Part shown: piece by piece, positions 53,992 to 63,744 of the stretch
Layout: each line of letters begins with the position of its first letter
Position numbering within the stretch: position 1 is the first letter of the stretch
Notes under the pieces: generated by a model
Seen by the model: the letters and a program-made list of their open reading frames with translations, nothing else
Told to the model about the DNA's origin: nothing
Databases searched by the model: none
Position numbers and translations under genes: made by a program
From: Flagellimonas pacifica
GTDB taxonomy: Bacteria; Bacteroidota; Bacteroidia; Flavobacteriales; Flavobacteriaceae
DNA: 64,000 bases
NCBI RefSeq assembly: GCF_900215465.1
Contig: NZ_OBEH01000006.1
Span: 62,001-126,000, forward strand
Direction: 5' to 3'

Positions 53992-55347
53992 ATGAAAATC
54001 CATTTTATAGCCATAGGTGGAAGTGCGATGCACAACTTGGCTTTGGCCTTAGAACATAAAGGATATGCCATTACGGGAAGTGATGATGTTATTTTTGAAC
54101 CCTCCAAGGGTAGATTGGAAACCAAAGGTCTACTTCCCGTGGAATTTGGCTGGTTTCCTGAAAAAATTCATACCGATTTGGATGCTGTGATCTTGGGTAT
54201 GCATGCAAAACCTGATAATCCTGAATTGCTCAGAGCACAGGAACTAGGATTGAAAATCTATTCCTACCCGGAGTTTTTGTACGAGCAGTCCAAATACAAA
54301 ACAAGAGTGGTTATTGGAGGTAGCCATGGGAAAACGACTATTACCTCTATGATTCTTCATGTTTTGGCATATCATGACATTGCCGTAGATTATATGGTCG
54401 GTGCTCAGTTGGAAGGTTTTGACCGAATGGTACATCTCACAGAAGAAAATGATTTTATTGTTTTGGAAGGAGATGAATATCTTTCATCACCAATTGATAG
54501 GAGGCCTAAATTTCATCTATACCAGCCTAATATTGCTCTTATGAGCGGTATAGCATGGGACCACATCAATGTTTTTCCCACGTTTGAAAATTATGTGGAA
54601 CAGTTCCAGGTTTTTGTAGATGGAATTGTTCGCGGAGGTTCCATTACTTATAATGAGGAGGATATAGAAGTGAAAAAAGTTGTGGAAGCTTCGGAGAATG
54701 CCATCCGTAAGTTTCCATATTCTACCCCTGACCATCGTGTTGAAAATGGTATTACCTTGTTGGATACACCAGAAGGAGAAATGCCTATTGAAGTTTTTGG
54801 TAAGCACAATTTGAACAATTTGGCTGGGGCTAAATGGATTTGCCAAAATATGGGCGTCGACGAAGCTGATTTTTATGAAGCAATTGCTACTTTTAAAGGT
54901 GCTTCAAAACGATTGGAAAAGATTGCGGAAGGAACAAACAAAGTTGCGTTTAAAGATTTTGCCCATTCACCAAGTAAGGTGAAAGCAACTGCCGAAGCTG
55001 TTAAAGAGCAGTATCCCGATAGGAAATTGATAGCTTGCCTAGAATTGCATACCTATAGTAGCCTAAATGCAGAATTCCTAAAGGAATATGATGGAGCGCT
55101 GAATGCAGCAGACGAAGCGGTGGTGTTCTATTCTCCAGATGCGGTTAAGATCAAACAATTGGATGAGGTGACGGAAAAACAGATTGCGGAAGCATTGAAA
55201 AGAGAGGATGCTCAAATTTTTACTGAACCAACAGCTTTTCAAGAATACCTTTTTGCAAAGGATTTTGATAATTCCGCACTATTATTAATGAGCTCTGGGA
55301 ATTATGGAGGGTTAGATTTTGATAGCGTGAAGGAGTTATTCCATTAA
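53992..55347 (+). CDS. mpl: UDP-MurNAc-tripeptide ligase, peptidoglycan recycling
   Basis: A 451-residue Mur ligase. The N-terminal KIHFIAIGGSAMHNLALAL, ATP loop IGGSHGKTTITSM and a Mpl-like body (YLSSPIDRRPKFHLYQPNIALMSGIAWDH, DFAHSPSKVKAT) are present. Mpl reattaches recycled murein tripeptide to UDP-MurNAc. The longer frame begins at 53953; the ATG at 53992 gives the expected start. Confidence 0.92.
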   Translation: MKIHFIAIGGSAMHNLALALEHKGYAITGSDDVIFEPSKGRLETKGLLPVEFGWFPEKIHTDLDAVILGMHAKPDNPELLRAQELGLKIYSYPEFLYEQSKYKTRVVIGGSHGKTTITSMILHVLAYHDIAVDYMVGAQLEGFDRMVHLTEENDFIVLEGDEYLSSPIDRRPKFHLYQPNIALMSGIAWDHINVFPTFENYVEQFQVFVDGIVRGGSITYNEEDIEVKKVVEASENAIRKFPYSTPDHRVENGITLLDTPEGEMPIEVFGKHNLNNLAGAKWICQNMGVDEADFYEAIATFKGASKRLEKIAEGTNKVAFKDFAHSPSKVKATAEAVKEQYPDRKLIACLELHTYSSLNAEFLKEYDGALNAADEAVVFYSPDAVKIKQLDEVTEKQIAEALKREDAQIFTEPTAFQEYLFAKDFDNSALLLMSSGNYGGLDFDSVKELFH

Positions 55348-55378
55348 AATGTTCTAGAAAGGGTGGTCGGATGGTTTT

Positions 55379-55404
55379 TTAGATTGAGCGTAGCCGAAAT
55401 CTAA
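55379..55404. repeat. GAGCGTAG-core palindromic fragment
   Basis: The inverted repeat TTAGATT / AATCTAA flanks GAGCGTAGCCGA in the mpl/DUF1569 convergent gap. It shares the core with the elements near 15483 and 38722. Confidence 0.5.
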
Positions 55405-55482
55405 TTGTTGAATTTCTTTTTGTTGTACTTTCAAAAGTGTTTGTACAGAATCTGTATGATGTTGCTGTTCATTTAATCTAGA

Positions 55483-55932
55483 TCAAACCCCAAATTGCCT
55501 CAAATGATGGTCTAAATGTTTGTACTGCATTTGCCCCCATTGTTCATGGGTAAAAACTCCAAAGGCTGGATGAGGCTCCCAAGTTTTTCTATTTTTTTCT
55601 TGGTGAAAATCATTAATGAGATCGACTAAAGTTTCTTTTTCTGGCTCAAAATTCTTCCTATCCAAAACTTTAAAAGGTTTTGCGGTGGGCATATTTGGCT
55701 TCCATGGTTTATTATCGTACATACCTTTCTTAAAACTTTTGAACAACAGTTTCATGATAAGGCTTGGTTTTTTCATTTCATACCTGCCTAAAGCCAGACT
55801 TAAGGGGAATTGACAGTGGTGGAGCATTTGGCCTACTTCCATCTTGCCCCATAAACCTTTGGAAGATTCATTTAAACCTTCAATACGGGTCAAAACTTCG
55901 TAATGTGTTTCAGTTTCAAAAAGTGATTTCAT
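55483..55932 (-). CDS. DUF1569 domain protein
   Basis: 149 residues of the DUF1569/DinB-like helical family, with MLHHCQFPLSLALGRYEMKKPSLIMKLLFK and HPAFGVFTHEQWGQMQYKHLDHHLRQFGV. The conserved His residues suggest a DinB-like metal site. Function unknown. Divergent from radC. Confidence 0.85.
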   Translation of the reverse strand: MKSLFETETHYEVLTRIEGLNESSKGLWGKMEVGQMLHHCQFPLSLALGRYEMKKPSLIMKLLFKSFKKGMYDNKPWKPNMPTAKPFKVLDRKNFEPEKETLVDLINDFHQEKNRKTWEPHPAFGVFTHEQWGQMQYKHLDHHLRQFGV

Positions 55933-55988
55933 TCAATGAATAAATTGGAAATGAAATTTACATAATTTTATTCTCCTATATTTAGGCC

Positions 55989-56687
55989 ATGCAAGAAAAA
56001 GTGGTTTCCTTTTCTATAAAGAATTGGGCAGATGACGATAAACCAAGAGAAAAATTGGTGCAGAAAGGACGTTCTGTGCTTTCTGACGCAGAGTTGGTAG
56101 CTATTTTAATTGGGTCAGGTAATAGGAAAGAAAGTGCGGTGGAACTATCCAAGCGTATTCTTGCATCTGTCAATCATAACTTAAATGAACTTGGCAAACT
56201 ATCCATTGCCCAATTAATGCAGTTTAAAGGTATTGGAGAAGCTAAAGCAGTATCAATTGCTGCTGCCCTTGAGGTAGGCAGACGAAGAAGAGGGGAAGAT
56301 GTGGGAAAAATATCTAAAATATCCAGCAGTAAAGATGGGTTTGAACTGCTGTATCCGCTTATGGGCGAATTGGAACATGAAGAGTTTTGGATAGTTTACC
56401 TGAACAATTCCAACAAAGTGATCCATAAATCACAACTGAGCAAAGGAGGCATAACGGGTACTCTGGTAGATGTAAGGTTGGTCATGAAACAAGCTCTGGA
56501 GCTTGGGGCGGTAGGAATTATTTTGGCCCACAATCATCCATCTGGCGCTATGAAGCCCAGTGCTGCCGATAAACATATTACTAGAAAATTACAAAAAGCA
56601 GGAGAAGCTTTGGATATTAAAGTACTGGATCATTTAATATTGACCCAGCACAATTATATGAGTTTTGCCGACAAGGGAATACTTTAG
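55989..56687 (+). CDS. radC: RadC family JAB-domain protein
   Basis: A 232-residue RadC homologue. An N-terminal helix-hairpin-helix-like part (LSIAQLMQFKGIGEAKAVSIAAALEVG) is followed by a JAB/MPN metalloprotease-like domain with His181, His183 and Asp194 (HNHPSGAMKPSAAD). The precise role in DNA repair is unproven; it is a conserved accessory protein. It heads a cluster with the deacetylase-like gene 13 bp downstream. Confidence 0.93.
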   Translation: MQEKVVSFSIKNWADDDKPREKLVQKGRSVLSDAELVAILIGSGNRKESAVELSKRILASVNHNLNELGKLSIAQLMQFKGIGEAKAVSIAAALEVGRRRRGEDVGKISKISSSKDGFELLYPLMGELEHEEFWIVYLNNSNKVIHKSQLSKGGITGTLVDVRLVMKQALELGAVGIILAHNHPSGAMKPSAADKHITRKLQKAGEALDIKVLDHLILTQHNYMSFADKGIL

Positions 56688-56700
56688 CTAAAACCAAGAA

Positions 56701-57996
56701 ATGTTACTGATATTTACCCATAAGATTACAAATAGGCTGACCTATACGGCTAGGCAGCTTTTTGAAAAGATTTTGGGTATTGAAATTTCTTTTACGACCA
56801 AGGTTGAGGATTTTATTAGGCATACAGGCCCAAAAATGACTTATTCTAAGCAACCATTGCAAAATGAATTTTTTATCAGGAGCAACGACCTTTTGTTTGA
56901 ACAGGGCATCAATGATCTTGATATTAAGGTCTTGGACTGGGATGGTGTTCCTTGTTTTTTTTCGTGTGGTGAAAAAAGCTCAATACCCTATGATATTTTT
57001 TCTGCTAGCTTTTTTCTTTTGAGCAGGTATGAAGAATATCTTCCGCATGTAAAAGATAGTGTGGGCAGATTTCCTGCCAAAGAAAGCATAGCTTACCAAA
57101 ACAATTTTTTGGATCTTCCTGTTGTAGATCTATGGGCATATAAGTTGTTATTGGCATTAAAGGAGCGTTTCCCGGACATACAAGATGTCAAAAAAAACTA
57201 TTCCTTCACATCTATAGTAAATGTTACCACTTCACACTGTTATGCTTTGCGTGGATTTGCACGAAGTTTGGGAGGTTTCTTTTTGGAGTTGGGAAATTTC
57301 AAGTTTAAGAGTATGGTGAAGCGAATCTCTGTACTGCTAGGAATTAAAAAGGACCCTTATGATAATTTTTACCAATTGATAGAAATTCATAAAAAATTTC
57401 CGATAAAGAGCATGTTTTTCTTTCAGTTCGCCAAGTACTCTGCGCATGACAAGAACGTTTCTCCAAACAATAATAAGTTTGGATATCTCATAAAATCCGT
57501 TGCTGATTATAGTATAGTTTCTCTGAGCACTTCCTTTTTGTCTTCAACAAATAAAGCGGTTTTAAAAGAAGAAAAGAAATTGTTGGGCAACTTGATCAAT
57601 AGGCCAATAAACAATTCTAGGCTTCGATATAACCGGGTTAATGTTCCTAGTACCTACCGTAATCTTATTGAAACAGAATTCACCGATGATTTTTCAATGG
57701 GATACACCCATGAAATTGGGTTTAGAGCTGGCACTTGTACACCATTTCATTTTTATGATATAAATATGGAGGTGAGGCAACCCCTAAAGGTCCATCCTTT
57801 TGCAGTTCATGATTATGCCTTGTTGGACTATAAAAATAGGAATGAAGTTTTTGAGGTCATGGATAGAGTCTATAGACAGGTGAAACAGGTAAATGGTACT
57901 TTGATTACAGTTTTTTCTAATGAATTGTTGGGAAGTGACCATAAAGTTAACTGGATGGAACTATACCAATCATTTTTAAAGCGGTACTATGTTTAA
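56701..57996 (+). CDS. Polysaccharide deacetylase-like protein, degenerate active site
   Basis: A 431-residue protein resembling the long flavobacterial polysaccharide-deacetylase family (IFSASFFLLSRYEEYLPH near 100-116, and FRAGTCTPFHFYDINMEV at 341-358, equivalent to the RxxxPF motif). The positions expected for the metal-binding DxD and HP residues read VNVTTSHCY (173-181) and VSLSTSF (273-279), so the site looks lost. No signal peptide. It overlaps the HAD gene by 8 bp. It may be a noncatalytic paralogue or have a changed function. Confidence 0.68.
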   Translation: MLLIFTHKITNRLTYTARQLFEKILGIEISFTTKVEDFIRHTGPKMTYSKQPLQNEFFIRSNDLLFEQGINDLDIKVLDWDGVPCFFSCGEKSSIPYDIFSASFFLLSRYEEYLPHVKDSVGRFPAKESIAYQNNFLDLPVVDLWAYKLLLALKERFPDIQDVKKNYSFTSIVNVTTSHCYALRGFARSLGGFFLELGNFKFKSMVKRISVLLGIKKDPYDNFYQLIEIHKKFPIKSMFFFQFAKYSAHDKNVSPNNNKFGYLIKSVADYSIVSLSTSFLSSTNKAVLKEEKKLLGNLINRPINNSRLRYNRVNVPSTYRNLIETEFTDDFSMGYTHEIGFRAGTCTPFHFYDINMEVRQPLKVHPFAVHDYALLDYKNRNEVFEVMDRVYRQVKQVNGTLITVFSNELLGSDHKVNWMELYQSFLKRYYV

Positions 57997-58678
57997 CGGG
58001 CAGATTTCAGATATTTTCTTTGATTTGGACCATACACTCTGGGATTTTGATAGAAACTCTGAACTCACTTTTGATAAAATATTAAAGGACAATCAGATAA
58101 ATGTTGTTCTCAAAGATTTTTTGGAAGTCTATATGCCTATAAATCTAGAGTTCTGGAAACTATATAGGGAAAATAAGATTGATAAGGCCGAACTTCGTTT
58201 TCAAAGATTGAGACGTACCTTTGATGCTATTGGGACAACAGTTTCGGATAAATTAATAAATGTTTTGGCAGATGAGTATATTGAGCATTTATCATCTTTT
58301 ACCCATCTAATGGATCATACCGTTGAGGTTTTGGAATACCTCGCCCCAAAATATAAACTACATATCATTACCAATGGATTTCAAGAGATCCAAGAGAAAA
58401 AACTTAAAGGTTCAAATATTCATGGATATTTTGACCAGATAATTGATTCTGAAATAGCAGGAGTAAAAAAACCACACCCCTATATTTTTGAACTGGCATT
58501 GAATAAAGCCAATGTGGCTCCACAAAACTCATTGATGATTGGTGATAGCCTTGAAGCAGATATTATTGGTGCTAAATCGGCAGGGCTTCATACACTTCAC
58601 TTTAATGCCCATAAAGAATCACCACATGAATTTTGTACGATCATAGACAGTCTTATTGAAATAAAAAGCATTTTATAG
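57989..58678 (+). CDS. yjjG: YjjG-type HAD nucleotidase
   Basis: A 229-residue haloacid dehalogenase phosphatase with catalytic Asp12 and Asp14 (FFDLDHTLWDFD), motif II ITNG, Lys in AGVKKPHPYIF and GDSLEADIIGAK. It resembles the YjjG noncanonical pyrimidine nucleotidase. It overlaps the preceding gene by 8 bp, implying translational coupling. Confidence 0.88.
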   Translation: MFNGQISDIFFDLDHTLWDFDRNSELTFDKILKDNQINVVLKDFLEVYMPINLEFWKLYRENKIDKAELRFQRLRRTFDAIGTTVSDKLINVLADEYIEHLSSFTHLMDHTVEVLEYLAPKYKLHIITNGFQEIQEKKLKGSNIHGYFDQIIDSEIAGVKKPHPYIFELALNKANVAPQNSLMIGDSLEADIIGAKSAGLHTLHFNAHKESPHEFCTIIDSLIEIKSIL

Positions 58679-58736
58679 AGTTATAATAGGGTAAAGCCAG
58701 CCTCATTTGTTGTAATACAAAATGCTTTGTGAACCT

Positions 58737-59288
58737 ATGAAAAAATTGCTTTTTAACCTCCTATCGCAGGCTTTGGTTTTTATAATGCTTTGGTCCTGTT
58801 CTGAAAAACAGGATTTTAGCCAGTTTGATGATTTAAGTGTCACACCTACCATTGCTTCCAGTATTCTCTATCTAGAATCAGATGAAGCGTTCATTAATAC
58901 ATTGAGCGCATTTGGATTATTTTATTCAAAGACCATAGCTTTTGAAGCTTTCAGTGAACAATATGTTGCTAAACGAGTGTTAGAAGGAAAAATTATCTAT
59001 GAGTTTGAGAATACTACTAGTAAAAGATTGAATATCACTGTTGAGTTTATGGACGAAGGTGGAAATGTGCTGGATACGGAATCTTTCGACATTGAACCGG
59101 GAACTACAAATGCCCAAATTACAGAAACAACTTATGGTCCTGGAGGTAAAAGCCTCGATATTTTAACAAACACCAACAGTTTAAGGATCATAGGAAACAA
59201 TTTGAGTGATGCAACTAGTGTTTCTTCTGCATCAGAACCCAAGGTAATAATGCGCTCGGCCGCTGAATTTTTATTTCGATTAAAATGA
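58737..59288 (+). CDS. Hypothetical lipoprotein
   Basis: A 183-residue protein with a lipoprotein signal peptide (lipobox LWSC at about 22). The ATG at 58737 is chosen over the one at 58722 because it begins directly with MKKLL. No known domain is recognised. It overlaps the DUF5723 gene by 4 bp (ATGA), and the trio to 61600 is probably an operon. Confidence 0.75.
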   Translation: MKKLLFNLLSQALVFIMLWSCSEKQDFSQFDDLSVTPTIASSILYLESDEAFINTLSAFGLFYSKTIAFEAFSEQYVAKRVLEGKIIYEFENTTSKRLNITVEFMDEGGNVLDTESFDIEPGTTNAQITETTYGPGGKSLDILTNTNSLRIIGNNLSDATSVSSASEPKVIMRSAAEFLFRLK

Positions 59289-60739
59289 GGATAGGTCAAT
59301 TATTTTTGTTTGCCACGTTTTTTGGGGTTGCTTCACTATGGTCCCAAAACAAACAATTGCTATATGATTTTAATGAAATTCCACAATCACTATCTGTAAA
59401 CCCAGGAGTTAAGACCTTGCAGAAATGGCATGCAGGAGTACCATTGATTTCAGGATTGGCTTTTCAGGCAGGAACAAGTGGAGTCACTGTGAATGACCTT
59501 TTTGCCGATGATGGAATTGACTTTACTACAAAAGTCAGAGAGCGCTTGTTGGATGCAATGAGCAGAAAGGATGATTTTAGTACTACTAGTCAGATAGAAG
59601 GGTTTAATGTGGGTTTTAGGGGCAGGAACAGACCTGATGACTATTACTCCTTTGGAATGTATGGAGAAACGGATATCATTACCTATTGGCCAAAAGATTT
59701 AGCTATTTTGGCATTTGAAGGGAATGGTGGAGATAATATTGGAAGAAGTTTCAATTTAGGTGACCTTAGTGTTAGGGGAGAAATGGTCAATGTGTTCCAT
59801 TTTGGAATAAATAGGAAAGTAAGCAATACACTTACGGTAGGGGCCAGGGCAAAAATATACTCTAGCATTTTTCAGTTTGAATCTACAGGGAATTCTGGAT
59901 CTTTTAGTACAACCCAAGGTCAGGACAACATCTATACCAACACAATTGTGGCAGATATGGAGCTTAGGACTTCAGGAGTTGAGGGTATTGCGGATATTTT
60001 GGAAGAAGATACAGGTACAACACAAAAGGATATAACCAGCTTATTTACTAAAAGAGTACTGCTGGGGGGTAATTTAGGATTGGGTCTTGATGCTGGATTT
60101 ACCTATCAGTTGAATCCACAGACAACTATAACAGGAAGCATATTGGATGTTGGTTTTATCTATAACTCTAAAGATGTGAAAAATTATACATTGAAGGGGA
60201 GTGTCACAAATGAGGGTTTGACCATAATCTTACCGGAAGATATTAATGATTTGGGAAATGACCTATGGCAAGATTTGATAGATGAAATTGAGGAATCCCT
60301 ACCATATGAAGAGAACGAATCCGGTTATATCTCATTCCGCCCGGTAAAGGCATATGGCTCTATCCGATATGATTTTGGACAGGGCGGATCTTCTAATGAA
60401 GACTGTGCTTGCCCAATTAATATAGATGGAGGGCAAAACAGTGATTTTTATAGGAATAGTGTGGGAGGCCAACTTTTCTTTATGAAAAGACCAAGGGGTA
60501 TACAAGCCGCTTTGACTGGTTTTTATCAAAAAAGATTGGGAAGGGCAATGTCCTTAAAAACAACATATACTATAGATAAATATTCGCTTACAAATATTGG
60601 TTTAGGGCTTAATTTCCAAGCTGGCCCTGTCAACTTCTATATCTTGGGAGATAATCTTTTGGGATATAAAAATATTGCGGACAGTCATTATGCTTCTTTA
60701 CAGTTTGGATTTAATATCATATCTTGGAACGATAATTGA
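59285..60739 (+). CDS. DUF5723 family outer-membrane-like protein
   Basis: 484 residues with a 21-residue signal peptide ending in WSQ and a beta-rich body of the DUF5723 type. Aromatic-rich strands such as YRNSVGGQLFFMKRPRGIQAALTGFYQKRLG near residues 390-420 and a final FGFNIISWNDN suggest an outer-membrane barrel. Function unknown. It overlaps the upstream lipoprotein gene and is followed by another secreted gene after 12 bp. Confidence 0.8.
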   Translation: MRIGQLFLFATFFGVASLWSQNKQLLYDFNEIPQSLSVNPGVKTLQKWHAGVPLISGLAFQAGTSGVTVNDLFADDGIDFTTKVRERLLDAMSRKDDFSTTSQIEGFNVGFRGRNRPDDYYSFGMYGETDIITYWPKDLAILAFEGNGGDNIGRSFNLGDLSVRGEMVNVFHFGINRKVSNTLTVGARAKIYSSIFQFESTGNSGSFSTTQGQDNIYTNTIVADMELRTSGVEGIADILEEDTGTTQKDITSLFTKRVLLGGNLGLGLDAGFTYQLNPQTTITGSILDVGFIYNSKDVKNYTLKGSVTNEGLTIILPEDINDLGNDLWQDLIDEIEESLPYEENESGYISFRPVKAYGSIRYDFGQGGSSNEDCACPINIDGGQNSDFYRNSVGGQLFFMKRPRGIQAALTGFYQKRLGRAMSLKTTYTIDKYSLTNIGLGLNFQAGPVNFYILGDNLLGYKNIADSHYASLQFGFNIISWNDN

Positions 60740-60751
60740 TTATCTATCCAC

Positions 60752-61600
60752 ATGAGACTTAAATTGATATTTTCTTTGATATTTACCATTGGTTTGAGCT
60801 ATACTATGAGTAGTCAACTTAATGATTATAAGTATATTATAGTTCCAAAGAAGTTTGATGCATTTAAAACTGAAAACAGACACCAGACCAGTACAATGGT
60901 AAAACACCTTTTTAACCAGAATGGTTTTACTGCTGTCTATGAAGATGCTTTGCCAGATGATTTAATTAACAATAGGTGTTTAGGACTTTTGGTTAACCTT
61001 GAGGATACTTCTTCGCTTTTTAGTACAAAAACGGCTTTGATATTGAAGGATTGTCAGTCAATTGAGATTTTTAGGACCACAGAAGGTAAAAGTAAAATAA
61101 AAGAATATAAGGGCGCATATAGAGAAGCCATTAATGAAGCTTTTGTTTCTATTAAAGGATTAGATTATAAATATGTCCCTAAAAAAGAAGAGGTTAAAGA
61201 AGTAGGGCAAGAACAGCCAATAACAGTCAGCTTTAAAGATGATGTAAAATCATTGGATCAAGAAAAATCTGAAAAAATTGTGGTACAAGAGGCCACTACT
61301 GAAAATCAAACCTTCAAAAGTGTAAAACCAGTACCCTCATCCATACAAAGAGCAGAAAATGTAGGGAAAGAATCCGTTGTTTCCCGTTTGTTGTATGCTC
61401 AACCTATTGAAAATGGATACCAATTGGTAGATAGTACCCCTAAAGTTGTACTGAAAATAGTGGAAACCTCGGTAGAAAACATCTTCCTTGTGGATTTTAA
61501 AGGAAAAAATGGAGTTGTTTTCAAAAAAGAGGATAAATGGTTTTTGGAATACACCGAAAATGGCGAGAAAAAGTTAGAAGAGCTTAATATTAAGTTCTAA
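60752..61600 (+). CDS. Hypothetical secreted protein
   Basis: A 282-residue protein with a signal peptide (MRLKLIFSLIFTIGLSYTMSSQ). A first domain (residues about 25-145) resembles a small mixed fold (YIIVPKKFDAFKTENRHQTSTMVKHLF), followed by a Glu/Lys-rich linker and a C-terminal part (LYAQPIENGYQLVDSTPKVVLKIVETS). No family is recognised with certainty. Its stop overlaps the rarA stop by 4 bp. Confidence 0.7.
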   Translation: MRLKLIFSLIFTIGLSYTMSSQLNDYKYIIVPKKFDAFKTENRHQTSTMVKHLFNQNGFTAVYEDALPDDLINNRCLGLLVNLEDTSSLFSTKTALILKDCQSIEIFRTTEGKSKIKEYKGAYREAINEAFVSIKGLDYKYVPKKEEVKEVGQEQPITVSFKDDVKSLDQEKSEKIVVQEATTENQTFKSVKPVPSSIQRAENVGKESVVSRLLYAQPIENGYQLVDSTPKVVLKIVETSVENIFLVDFKGKNGVVFKKEDKWFLEYTENGEKKLEELNIKF

Positions 61601-62874
61601 AACTTATATTTATCCTTCCATCTATTTTTAAGAAATTCCCCCATAGCCTTTTCCCTAGGGTTGTTACCAGGTTTGTAAAAAGTTGTTCCGGAAAGTTCTT
61701 CAGGTAAAAATTCAAAATCTACAAAGTTGTTTTCATGGTCATGGGCATAATTGTAGCCTTTGCCATATCCTAGATCTTTCATCAGTTTAGTTGGGGCATT
61801 TCTGATTGGAATTGGTACGGACAAATCTCCAGTTTCCTTTACTTTTTGTTGCGCATTTTTGATGGCCACATAACTAGCGTTACTTTTAGGAGAACTAGCC
61901 AAATAGGTAGCACACTGACTTAGAATTATACGAGCTTCGGGATATCCTATGGTATTTACCGCCTGAAAAGAGGTGTTGGCCATAACTAAAGCCGTTGGAT
62001 TGGCGTTACCAATATCTTCAGAGGCCAAAATGACCATTCTCCGTGCTATGAATTTTACATCTTCGCCACCTTCGATCATACGAGCTAACCAGTATACCGC
62101 AGCGTTGGGATCACTTCCTCTTATAGATTTGATAAAAGCAGAAATAATATCATAATGCTGCTCTCCTGTCTTATCATAAAGCACTGTGTTCTTCTGAACT
62201 TTACTTAGGACCAAATCATTGGTTATTGTGACCTCTTCAAGATTTTCTGAGTTAATGATGAGTTCAAAAATATTAAGGAGTTTTCTGCCATCACCTCCAG
62301 AAAGTCGTAATAGCGCCTCAGTTTCCTTTAAGATTATTTTTTTTGACTTTAAGAAATCATCAGTAAGTATTGCCCTATTTAAAAGGTTTTCCAAATCGCC
62401 TTTGTTGAAGGGATTCAATACATATACTTGGCATCTTGATAAAAGTGCCGGAATAACCTCAAAACTGGGGTTTTCGGTAGTGGCACCAATTAGGGTAACC
62501 CACCCTTTTTCTACTGCTCCTAACAAAGAATCTTGCTGCGATTTACTAAAACGGTGTATTTCATCAATAAATAGAATTGGGTTTTTGGCTGTAAAAAGAC
62601 CACCACTTTGTTTGGCTTTTTCAATTACCTCTCTTACATCTTTAACACCGCTGCTTATAGCACTAAGGGTATAAAACGGTCTTTGACTTTCATTGGCAAT
62701 AATATTCGCCAAAGTGGTCTTGCCTGTTCCTGGTGGCCCCCATAAGATCAAAGATGGAATAATCCCCTTTTTTATTTGATGGGTCAAGGAGCCTTGCTCA
62801 CCAACTAAATGGTTCTGGCTTATATAATCTTCAAGAGTTTTAGGACGAATCCGTTCCGCTAGAGGCTCATTCAT
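61597..62874 (-). CDS. rarA: Replication-associated recombination protein A
   Basis: A 425-residue AAA+ ATPase (RarA/MgsA). Walker A GPPGTGKT at 46-53, Walker B ILFIDEIHRF, sensor-1 GATTENPSF and a C-terminal tetramerisation region (ASEDIGNANPTALVMANT, NAPTKLMKDLGYGKGY). It acts at stalled forks with SSB and RecA. Convergent with the hypothetical gene upstream. Confidence 0.95.
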   Translation of the reverse strand: MNEPLAERIRPKTLEDYISQNHLVGEQGSLTHQIKKGIIPSLILWGPPGTGKTTLANIIANESQRPFYTLSAISSGVKDVREVIEKAKQSGGLFTAKNPILFIDEIHRFSKSQQDSLLGAVEKGWVTLIGATTENPSFEVIPALLSRCQVYVLNPFNKGDLENLLNRAILTDDFLKSKKIILKETEALLRLSGGDGRKLLNIFELIINSENLEEVTITNDLVLSKVQKNTVLYDKTGEQHYDIISAFIKSIRGSDPNAAVYWLARMIEGGEDVKFIARRMVILASEDIGNANPTALVMANTSFQAVNTIGYPEARIILSQCATYLASSPKSNASYVAIKNAQQKVKETGDLSVPIPIRNAPTKLMKDLGYGKGYNYAHDHENNFVDFEFLPEELSGTTFYKPGNNPREKAMGEFLKNRWKDKYKF

Positions 62875-63009
62875 GAAGATAAAAATAAGATAATTTTAAA
62901 GGATGTAAGTTTCAATTTGATAGACTTAATTTTTGTAAGCAAAGCTGGATAAACATGACAATTTGTGTAAATTCATCCTACTGGCTGGATAATTGCCATA
63001 TAAATTAAC

Positions 63010-63741
63010 ATGACAGAAAACGATCATTTTAAGTTTTCCTATGGAATGTTGCTTGTTCCATTGCTGGCGGTACTTTCTATTTGGACGGTTTTTTGGATTG
63101 AAGTTCAATTTGGAGTTAATTTTAATGATTATGGTATTTACCCCAGAAGACTCTCTGGGATAAGAGGTGTTCTATTTAGTCCATTTATTCATGGATCTGT
63201 GGAGCATTTGTACAATAACACTATTCCATTAGCTGTTTTAACGGGCTTTCTCTTTTATTTCTACAGGCAGGTAGCTTGGAGAACATTGTTTCTTGGGCTC
63301 ATTGTTTCGGGATTATTGACATGGGTGATAGGTAGGCCATCATACCATATCGGTGCCAGTGGAATAATTTACGTTTTGGCCAGCTTCATTTTCTTTAAAG
63401 GAGTTTTTGCCAAGCATTTTAGGTTGATAGCCCTTTCTTTGATCGTTGTTTTTATTTATGGCAGTATGATATGGTATATCTTCCCCATAGAGGAGGGGAT
63501 ATCTTGGGAAGGACATCTTTCTGGTTTCTTGACGGGATTTTTGTTGGCATTGATGATAAAGGTTAGAGTGCCCAATGAAAAAAAATATGAATGGGAGAAG
63601 GAAGATTACGATGAAGAAGAAGATGCTTTTTTAAAACATTTTGATGAGGACGGAAATTTTATTGAAAACAATCATCTGGTTGAAGAAGGAGATAAAAACA
63701 TCAAAATCACATATCACTATAAAAAAGAAGAAGATAAATAG
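63010..63741 (+). CDS. Rhomboid family intramembrane serine protease
   Basis: A 243-residue six-helix rhomboid protease. The catalytic Ser117 is in IGASGI and His169 in EGHLSG; HGSVEHLYNNT (His61-Asn70) supplies the oxyanion region. The C-terminus is an acidic, soluble tail (EDYDEEEDAFLKHFDEDGN). It cleaves transmembrane substrates in the inner membrane. It is divergent from rarA and convergent with the partial methyltransferase. Confidence 0.92.
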   Translation: MTENDHFKFSYGMLLVPLLAVLSIWTVFWIEVQFGVNFNDYGIYPRRLSGIRGVLFSPFIHGSVEHLYNNTIPLAVLTGFLFYFYRQVAWRTLFLGLIVSGLLTWVIGRPSYHIGASGIIYVLASFIFFKGVFAKHFRLIALSLIVVFIYGSMIWYIFPIEEGISWEGHLSGFLTGFLLALMIKVRVPNEKKYEWEKEDYDEEEDAFLKHFDEDGNFIENNHLVEEGDKNIKITYHYKKEEDK

Positions 63742-63744
63742 TGT

